From Lysobacterales bacterium (GTDB lineage Bacteria; Pseudomonadota; Gammaproteobacteria; Xanthomonadales; SZUA-36): 37,386 nt of DNA. Both the position numbers and the translations under genes were made by a program. Positions 32,237-37,386 of this stretch are shown one piece after another. The stretch's first letter is position 1. Every line of letters starts with the position of its first letter. The stretch is taken from assembly GCA_029859645.1 (NCBI GenBank), contig JAOUCS010000022.1, positions 1-37,386 on the forward strand. The letters run 5' to 3'. The notes under the pieces were generated by a model. The model saw nothing but the letters and a program-made list of their open reading frames with translations. It was not told the DNA's origin and searched no databases.

Positions 32237-32725
32237 ATGAGACAAATGAGTAGACCTGGAACAGGTTCAAAACAGCGGTTTTTGCTGGCGACGTTTTGCT
32301 TTCTGTTTCCAACGGTATTGTTCGCTCAGGCAAGTGATAGCGAATTGGCGAATCCAGTTAAGATGCAAAAAACGAGTTCTCCTTTCGAAATCAGCAGGAA
32401 AAACGAGTTTCACTGTGCGGAGGTCGATAAACCGGTGATTGGCAGTCCGGTGAGTCATGAGATTACGGTAGATCCGAAAAGGGTTGAACGCTGTCTTTAC
32501 AAGCAGGTGGGCTCGCGATTAAACGAATGCAAGAAGCTTAAAATAGAAAACGCAACCGTTGATCAGAGAGGATTTGTCACGCTTGACACTGAACAAGGCC
32601 CCGTCGGTTTTAGCTTCCAGGAATTTCAAAGCGATGAAGAAGCGAAACCCAGAAGAGTACTGGTCTGGACGTGGCCTGATACGGACAAGAAGTATTTATG
32701 TACCGCATACAGCTCCAGGCGCTGA
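32237..32725 (+). CDS. uncharacterised exported protein with four cysteines
   Basis: 162 residues from ATG 32237 (or 32246); upstream frame is likely untranslated. Signal peptide about residues 12-30 (RFLLATFCFLFPTVLFAQAS). The mature part has Cys in NEFHCAEVDK, ERCLYKQVG, NECKKLK and KKYLCTAYSS, and no family I recognise. Mildly basic. It precedes the EF-hand gene by 52 bp. Confidence 0.6.
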   Translation: MRQMSRPGTGSKQRFLLATFCFLFPTVLFAQASDSELANPVKMQKTSSPFEISRKNEFHCAEVDKPVIGSPVSHEITVDPKRVERCLYKQVGSRLNECKKLKIENATVDQRGFVTLDTEQGPVGFSFQEFQSDEEAKPRRVLVWTWPDTDKKYLCTAYSSRR

Positions 32726-32737
32726 GGCGTGTTTTAA

Positions 32738-32767
32738 CTCCGTAGCGTAACGGAGAGGGCTCCGTTA
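32738..32767 (+). promoter_or_regulatory. two mutually exclusive hairpins in the EF-hand leader
   Basis: CTCCGT (32738-32743), ACGGAG (32750-32755) and CTCCGT (32760-32765) allow either 1:2 pairing (6 bp, 6-base loop) or 2:3 pairing, the latter extending to TAACGGAG/CTCCGTTA (8 bp, 4-base loop). GGAGAGG at 32752-32758 lies in the 2:3 hairpin. No T-tract, so it is unlikely to be a plain terminator. Confidence 0.4.
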
Positions 32768-32777
32768 AACTTGTTCA

Positions 32778-32996
32778 ATGAATATTGAACAGATGGTCGG
32801 CGAGTTATTTGATATTTTTGACGAGAACCAGGATGGCGTCATATCCAGGCGCGAGTTCATTGCGCTGGCAGAAAGCCTGTTGCATCAGAAAGGCATGAGT
32901 TTCAGCAGCGATATCTTCAATCACTTCGATACCAATCACGACAACGTGATATCCAGGGAAGAGTTAATCGACATGATTGTCGAGCTTGCCTTGTAA
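32778..32996 (+). CDS. small two-EF-hand protein
   Basis: 72 residues with two calcium-binding loops: DENQDGVISRRE (about 15-26) and DTNHDNVISREE (about 51-62), the second with Asn in place of the usual Gly. Flanking helices are predicted. No signal peptide, so it is probably cytosolic and calmodulin-like. The start codon has no local ribosome site; see the leader hairpins. It ends 9 bp from the convergent OYE gene. Confidence 0.85.
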   Translation: MNIEQMVGELFDIFDENQDGVISRREFIALAESLLHQKGMSFSSDIFNHFDTNHDNVISREELIDMIVELAL

Positions 32997-33005
32997 CCGA
33001 CGAAT

Positions 33006-34088
33006 CTAATGCTCGTCCCCTATGAATCCAGTCCAGTTGGACATGTAGTTCACGAAAGCTTCGCTCAGTCCCTGTGAGTGCAGGTATTCCCGGCTTACCG
33101 GGGTTTTCACCGGTTCAAAATCGGGGTTGGCAAATACCTGCAAAGGGAAATCATGATGCAGGATCGCCGCACGTCCCAGCAAAATGAAATCGGCACCGTC
33201 TTCAAGGCACTTCCTCGCATCATGAGGCGTATGAATTTTGCCGGCAATTCCCAGCCGCACTCCACCGCGGTCCAGTTCCGCGAAGTAGCTGAACAGAGAC
33301 CGGCCGTGGAACCGCTCCTCGACCGGTTCCTTGAAAACATCCCATAGAGAAACATCGAGAAAGTCGATGACGCCTTCTTCCAGCAAGCGGCTGGACACTT
33401 CAATCATCTCGCCGAGCTTCAGATCGAATCGCTCGGGCGACAGTCTCACGCCCAGCAAAAATCCGGGCCGGCAACGGTCGCGGATAGCTTCGATAATTTC
33501 AAAGACAAGGCGCGCGCGATTCTCCAGCGAGCCGCCGTACCTGTCGTTTCGCTGGTTGATGACGGGGCTCAGGAACTGGCAGAGGATGTAGCCATGCGCA
33601 CCGTGAATTTCCACGCCGTCGAAGCCCGCCTTTTCAGCCCGTTGGGCGGCGGTCACAAAATCTTCCCTGAGTTGCCGGACCTCTTCGAGTGCAAGGGCGC
33701 GCGCGCCGGTTTCTTCGTTATCGGAAGGGCACACCGGCTGGCCGCCGACCAGGTCTTCCGGTGATCGCATGCCTGCATGGTGTAATTGGATAACGGCAAG
33801 ACTATTTTCCGCCCTGATCGCCGAAGCCAGCCGCGAAAGCCCCGCAACATGGTCATTGGAGAAGCAGCCCAACTGCCCTGGAAAACCTTTGCCCACGGCC
33901 TGCACATGCGAGGCGCAGGTCATGGTCAGGCCGAATCCGCCTTTTGCCCGTAGGGTCAGCCAGCGGAACTCCTCGTCGGAAAGGCGCCCGTCATCAAAGC
34001 TTTGCAGATTGGTCATCGGCGCCAGCATGAAGCGGTTTTTCATCACGGCACCGTGCTTGAAGCTTAATGGTTGAAACAGGTTTTTCAT
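33006..34088 (-). CDS. NADH:flavin oxidoreductase, old yellow enzyme family
   Basis: 360 residues. FMN-barrel motifs in order: FKHGAVMKNRFMLAPMTNLQSFDDG, GLTMTCASHVQAVGKGFPGQLG, AVIQLHHAGMRSPEDLV, FDGVEIHGAHGYILCQFLSP (substrate His with second His/Asn position), RNDRYGGSLENRARLVFEII, and GADFILLGRAAILHHDFP. This is a single-domain OYE that reduces activated alkenes or related substrates with NAD(P)H. It begins 7 bp after the TspO gene end, so the two form an operon. Confidence 0.93.
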   Translation of the reverse strand: MKNLFQPLSFKHGAVMKNRFMLAPMTNLQSFDDGRLSDEEFRWLTLRAKGGFGLTMTCASHVQAVGKGFPGQLGCFSNDHVAGLSRLASAIRAENSLAVIQLHHAGMRSPEDLVGGQPVCPSDNEETGARALALEEVRQLREDFVTAAQRAEKAGFDGVEIHGAHGYILCQFLSPVINQRNDRYGGSLENRARLVFEIIEAIRDRCRPGFLLGVRLSPERFDLKLGEMIEVSSRLLEEGVIDFLDVSLWDVFKEPVEERFHGRSLFSYFAELDRGGVRLGIAGKIHTPHDARKCLEDGADFILLGRAAILHHDFPLQVFANPDFEPVKTPVSREYLHSQGLSEAFVNYMSNWTGFIGDEH

Positions 34089-34095
34089 TATTTCA

Positions 34096-34593
34096 CTAAC
34101 TCAATATCTGGGGGTTGAGCTGCCACAGGGCATAATTCAGGGCGGCCGCAAAACTGACCCACAGCAGGTAAGGGACGAGGAGCACGCCGGCCAGTGGACG
34201 AATACGCCAGAAGGACAGCAGGGTCGCAACAATGAGGGCCCATAGCAGAATGATGTCGGCGAACGCCCATGCGCCACTGTGCCACGCAAAAAATAGCCAG
34301 CTCCAGAGGGCATTGAATACGAGCTGCGCCATGAAAAAGGACAAGGCGAGGCGGTGGCTGTAAAAGCCGCCGCTGCGCCAGACCAGCCAGGCGGCGATGG
34401 CCATCAGGGCGAACAGTACAGTCCAGACCGGGCCGAACACCCAGGGCGGCGGAGCCCAGGCAGGTTGCACCAACTGGCCATAGAACGACTGCGCTTGTAT
34501 GGATGCCGCCGCACCGACAGCGGATGCTGCGAAGCTCAGAGCCAGCCAGCCGATAAGTCCAAGGACTTGTTTTTGCGTTGATATTGAAGCCAT
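34096..34593 (-). CDS. tspO: TspO/MBR family membrane protein
   Basis: 165 residues from ATG 34593, with AAGG eight bases upstream. Five hydrophobic helices; the family signature WAPPPWVFGPVWTVLFALMAIAAWLVWR is seen at about residues 45-72, and FNALWSWLFFAWHSGAWAFADI is the expected second block. TspO proteins bind porphyrins and may limit light- or oxygen-linked damage. Placed directly ahead of an OYE-type reductase. Well supported by sequence. Confidence 0.92.
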   Translation of the reverse strand: MASISTQKQVLGLIGWLALSFAASAVGAAASIQAQSFYGQLVQPAWAPPPWVFGPVWTVLFALMAIAAWLVWRSGGFYSHRLALSFFMAQLVFNALWSWLFFAWHSGAWAFADIILLWALIVATLLSFWRIRPLAGVLLVPYLLWVSFAAALNYALWQLNPQILS

Positions 34594-34719
34594 ATGGATT
34601 TCCTTAATCATTGTATGCGCATTTGCGCCCGTTGAAATCAACATTTCGAACTGTGCCTAATTATTCTAAGATAGATCGAATCCGCGATATGCATAGCCAA
34701 CAACAAGGAATCCGGGATC

Positions 34720-35229
34720 ATGAAAATTTCCTGTTCAAGCCGCCTCATCTTCTGCCCAGCTGTTGTCGTCCTGCTGTTGGCCGCGTCGCTTCAGGCCTCA
34801 GAGAAGGGGGTTGTGAGGCTATCCGACCCGGTTGAAACCACGAGCAGTTATGAACTTTACGGCGAACGGTTTCCCGAACCGGAGAAACCGCTGAACCTCG
34901 GTGAACTGGTTGAAAACAGTGACCAGCACCTGGATGGCAATGTCCTGGTTCACACCCGTATCGCCAAGGTTTGCCAGAAGAAGGGCTGCTTTTTCGTGGC
35001 TACTGATGGGGCGGCAACCGCTCGCATCACGTTCAAAGACTATGGCTTTTTCATTCCAACGGATTCGGGTGGCAAGCAAGCCACCCTGTACGGTGTCTTC
35101 AGCCGCCAGCCCGTGAGCGAAGCCGAAGCGGAGCATTACGCCGACGACCTGGGCGAAAGTGGCAAATTGAATGCTGAAGATTTCAGTTATTCCATCGTTG
35201 CGAAAGGCGTAAAGATTTTTAAAAGCTGA
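34720..35229 (+). CDS. DUF4920 exported protein
   Basis: 169 residues, AAGGA upstream of the ATG, signal peptide ending LQASEKG (about residue 27). The domain contains FGxxF-like YELYGERFPEPEKPLNLGELVEN, then TRIAKVCQKKGCFFVATDG with the conserved CQKKGC pair, ARITFKDYGFFIPTDSGGK, and VFSRQPVSEAEAEHYADD. It matches DUF4920, whose role is unknown; the CxxxxC may bind metal. Divergent from tspO. Confidence 0.88.
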   Translation: MKISCSSRLIFCPAVVVLLLAASLQASEKGVVRLSDPVETTSSYELYGERFPEPEKPLNLGELVENSDQHLDGNVLVHTRIAKVCQKKGCFFVATDGAATARITFKDYGFFIPTDSGGKQATLYGVFSRQPVSEAEAEHYADDLGESGKLNAEDFSYSIVAKGVKIFKS

Positions 35230-35265
35230 TACTGGCGCTACCAGGCGCCGGCTAAACAGCGCTGC

Positions 35266-35525
35266 TTATTCGCACTCCAGTCCAGCAACATTCACCAGTT
35301 GCTCCATCAACAGTTGCCCGGTGCCGAAATCCGGACCACCGTCCCACTCCACGAACAACAGGCCACAATCAGGAATGGAAACCGTCAGGGTGCCCCACAG
35401 GCCCCGTTTTGAGCCACGTTGAAATTGATTCCCTCACCACTTCGTGACGGCACGTAGTACCAGCCGCTCTGGTAGCCGGAAATGGGTTTTTGAGCATGGG
35501 TTGGCACCAGGGTAAGCTGCGATAG
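35266..35525 (-). pseudogene. remnant of a secreted-protein C-terminal domain
   Basis: On the minus strand one frame reads QKPISGYQSGWYYVPSRSGE then GINFNVAQNG, and after a shift near 35400 a second frame reads LWGTLTVSIPDCGLLFVEWD then FGTGQLLMEQLVNVAGLECE and stop. This is the pattern of a domain common at the ends of secreted gammaproteobacterial proteins, with the middle about 50 residues deleted and the start missing. A 6-bp hairpin GACCCA/TGGGTC with a short T-rich tail lies at 35533-35547; nothing else is seen in this gap. Confidence 0.6.
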
Positions 35526-35612
35526 GCTTTAAGACCCACTCTGGGTCGTGTTTCTCCCACAAGTGGTCAGCCTATGTAATTTGATCTGACTCTTTCCTAG
35601 ACTTTGGTCTTG

Positions 35613-35642
35613 TTGCGGCGTCAAACTGAGCGGGCGTATGAT
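35613..35642 (+). promoter_or_regulatory. possible promoter for the octaheme cytochrome gene
   Basis: TTGCGG (35613-35618), 18 bp, TATGAT (35637-35642). The -10 is close to consensus, the -35 weak. It lies about 55 bp before the chosen GTG start. Confidence 0.3.
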
Positions 35643-35696
35643 CGTAATGTTCAATTTCAGGATTTACCGGGTTCATTCATTCCAGGAGCGATCATC

Positions 35697-36974
35697 GTGA
35701 AACGTTCAATTATGAGACAGCTGCTGTCACCCGCTGCCCTTTTCCTGGTGCTGTTCTTTTCCAGCTCGTTACAGGCAGAATCCCTGGGTGCCGAAGCTCA
35801 GAAATGCGTTGATTGTCATGCCAAGAAAACGCCGGCGATGGTGACTGACTGGCAAAGCAGCAAACACGCCGAAAACGGTATTTCCTGTCTGGACTGTCAC
35901 GTGGTGGATGCAGACTCGCCCATGGGCACGAAGCATCCCGGCATCGATGCCAAGGTCTCCGTGCTGGTGCCGCCGACGGTGTGCGGTCAATGTCATGCGC
36001 CCCAGGTGGAGGAGTTCAATACCAGTGGTCATTTCCGTGCCTATCGGCAGCAGATTCCCAAGGACAGCCTGCATGCTTTGACCTCAATTCACGAGGGCCG
36101 GGAGCACCCCGAGTTTGGTGGCGCGCCGAATGAAACCGGCTGTATCCAGTGTCATGGCACTGAAATCAAGCTCGATGAAGATGGCCGCCCGACCCCCGAA
36201 ACATGGCCAAATTCAGGAATTGGCAACGTATATCCCGACGGCAGCACCGGCAGTTGTGGCGTTTGTCACACGCGGCATAAATTTTCCAATGCTGAGGCCC
36301 GCAAGCCTTACGCCTGCGCCTCATGTCATCTCGGTCCTGACCATCCGAACATAGAGATTTACGAGAACAGCAAGCATGGTCACATTTACCGGACCGAAGG
36401 CTTTACCTGGGACTTCGAAGGCAAGCCCGGGGAATGGCAGCCTGGTGAAGACTACCGTGCTCCTACCTGCGCCTCGTGTCACATGAGCCAGGTGGACGGC
36501 CTGGAAATGACCCACAACGTGAGCGAACGCCTTTACTGGGTGCAGTGGTCAAAGAGCTCACCGGTGCGCAATTCAGATGACGTGATGAGCCCGGTACTCG
36601 GCAACGGTCCGGAAGGACGCAAGAAGATGCGCCAGGTTTGTGAGTCATGCCACAGTTCAGACCACACCGACGGCTTTTTCACCCAGGCGGACAAGGCGGT
36701 GAACCTGTATAACGAAGGCTATTACAAGCCGGCCCTGAAAATGCTCAACGGGCTGAAGGAAAAAGGCCTGCTGCGTGATAATCCCTGGACCGACCCGTTT
36801 CAGGTGAAGTACTACTATCTGTGGCATCACGAGGGCCGGCGTGCCCGTATGGGAGCCACTCACGGTGCTCCCGATTATGCCCACTGGCATGGATTCTTCG
36901 AGTTGATGCAGGATCTGTACGAACTCGAAGGTATCTACGAGAAGCGCATGGCCAGCGGAAAAATCGAGGACTAG
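35697..36974 (+). CDS. octaheme cytochrome c, hydroxylamine oxidoreductase (HAO) family
   Basis: 425 residues from GTG 35697, eight bases after AGGAG; a TTG 31 codons upstream is disfavoured. Signal peptide ends LQAESLG. Eight CXXCH motifs at residues about 37, 64, 96, 149, 187, 207, 258 and 315. GPDHPNIEIYENSKHGHIYRTEGFTWDF and the C-terminal HHEGRRARMGATHGAPDYAHWHGFFEL are HAO-family blocks. It could oxidise hydroxylamine or reduce nitrite/hydroxylamine. Whether the heme-P460 cross-linking Tyr is present cannot be settled by eye. No quinone-reducing or cytochrome partner gene is adjacent. Confidence 0.9.
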   Translation: MKRSIMRQLLSPAALFLVLFFSSSLQAESLGAEAQKCVDCHAKKTPAMVTDWQSSKHAENGISCLDCHVVDADSPMGTKHPGIDAKVSVLVPPTVCGQCHAPQVEEFNTSGHFRAYRQQIPKDSLHALTSIHEGREHPEFGGAPNETGCIQCHGTEIKLDEDGRPTPETWPNSGIGNVYPDGSTGSCGVCHTRHKFSNAEARKPYACASCHLGPDHPNIEIYENSKHGHIYRTEGFTWDFEGKPGEWQPGEDYRAPTCASCHMSQVDGLEMTHNVSERLYWVQWSKSSPVRNSDDVMSPVLGNGPEGRKKMRQVCESCHSSDHTDGFFTQADKAVNLYNEGYYKPALKMLNGLKEKGLLRDNPWTDPFQVKYYYLWHHEGRRARMGATHGAPDYAHWHGFFELMQDLYELEGIYEKRMASGKIED

Positions 36975-36983
36975 AGATACCTG

Positions 36984-37386
36984 CTAAAGAATCGAATTCG
37001 GGTCTTCTGTCGTTCGCATCGGCTCAGCCGGCGCGAGCGCGGTGATACGGGCCATCTGCTCTTGGGTGAGAGAAAACCCGAAGAGGTCGAGATTCTGTGC
37101 GATCCGGTCCTTGTTACTGCTCTTGGGCAGGACCACGTGCCCCTGCTGCAGATGCCATTTCAGGATCACCTGGCCGGTTGACACATCCAGTTCCCCGGCA
37201 ATCCCGCTAATAACAGGGTCTTTAAGCAGACCGAAGGCACCGGAGGCGAAGGGCGCGTAGGCTTCTACTACAATACCGTGCTGTTTGCAGAATCCGGTCA
37301 GCCCGGGATCCTGGCAGTAAGGATGCAGTTCGGTCTGGTTTACCATGGGTACCGTGCGGCCCGCATCGATCAGGTCACTCAAGTGC
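36984..37386 (-). CDS. aldo/keto reductase (3' part, runs off right edge)
   Basis: About 134 C-terminal residues are present. HLSDLIDAG, VPMVNQTELHPYCQDPGLTGFCKQHGIVVEAYAPFASGAFGLL (with the NQxELHP motif), VILKWHLQQGHVVLPKSSNKDRIAQNLDLFGFSL (the NADPH-binding PKSxNxxRIxxN block) match the AKR superfamily. The catalytic Tyr and Lys lie outside the window. It is convergent with the octaheme cytochrome gene, 9 bp away. Confidence 0.9.
   Translation of the reverse strand, partial: HLSDLIDAGRTVPMVNQTELHPYCQDPGLTGFCKQHGIVVEAYAPFASGAFGLLKDPVISGIAGELDVSTGQVILKWHLQQGHVVLPKSSNKDRIAQNLDLFGFSLTQEQMARITALAPAEPMRTTEDPNSIL

Overview
This window looks like a chromosomal segment of a free-living, probably marine or sediment gammaproteobacterium. 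It has HflK/HflC, HdeA-like, SYLF, Bax-type glucosaminidase, TspO and old-yellow-enzyme genes. One multiheme cytochrome carries a C-terminal Ig-like cassette ending in IFKDGFE, a tail I associate with Woeseiaceae- or Xanthomonadales-like lineages; that placement is inference. No phage, CRISPR array or replication origin is visible. One IS3-family element and two gene remnants (an arylsulfatase tail and a secreted-domain tail) show local turnover.

Layout. 1-827 is the 5' part of a BNR-repeat exported protein, divergent from a small membrane protein (906-1346). A tRNA-Lys(UUU) with a near-consensus promoter follows. A minus-strand XRE regulator (1577-2440) is divergent from a compact five-gene operon (2717-7787): HflK, HflC, an exported protein with seven C-x10-C repeats, a DUF1611 P-loop enzyme and an ornithine-racemase-like PLP enzyme. 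Every junction overlaps. The regulator/operon gap carries several TTGGTTA-type half sites on predicted promoters, so the regulator probably controls the operon. 7886-9638 holds a small ORF with its 3' end altered by an IS3-family insertion.

9751-12771 has an outer-membrane-like protein overlapped by a PLD-motif lipoprotein, then a Bax-like glucosaminidase and a small protein on the other strand. 12933-20941 forms what I read as one regulatory island: a TPR regulator, two DUF1254/DUF1214 proteins, an arylsulfatase remnant, a PafA-type phosphatase, and an envelope-stress trio (glycine zipper, HdeA-like, SYLF). A 34-bp element, which no annotated gene explains, occurs three times here: next to the regulator, upstream of the first DUF1254 gene, and upstream of the glycine-zipper trio.

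21202-25399 holds a zinc-ribbon protein, a DUF4760-like membrane protein and a large exported protein ending in a PPDK-type ATP-grasp domain. 25803-29345 is a surface-glycan modification locus: two sulfotransferases, a GT14 glycosyltransferase and an acyltransferase. 29628-36974 contains a five-heme cytochrome, an EF-hand protein, an OYE/TspO pair, a DUF4920 protein and an octaheme HAO-family cytochrome. The window ends in a partial aldo/keto reductase.

The two most system-like observations are (1) the XRE-regulated HflKC / Cys-repeat / D-amino-acid-type enzyme operon and (2) the triple 34-bp element linking a TPR regulator to DUF1254, phosphatase and envelope-stress genes. Functions were assigned by reading motifs by eye; no database search was run.
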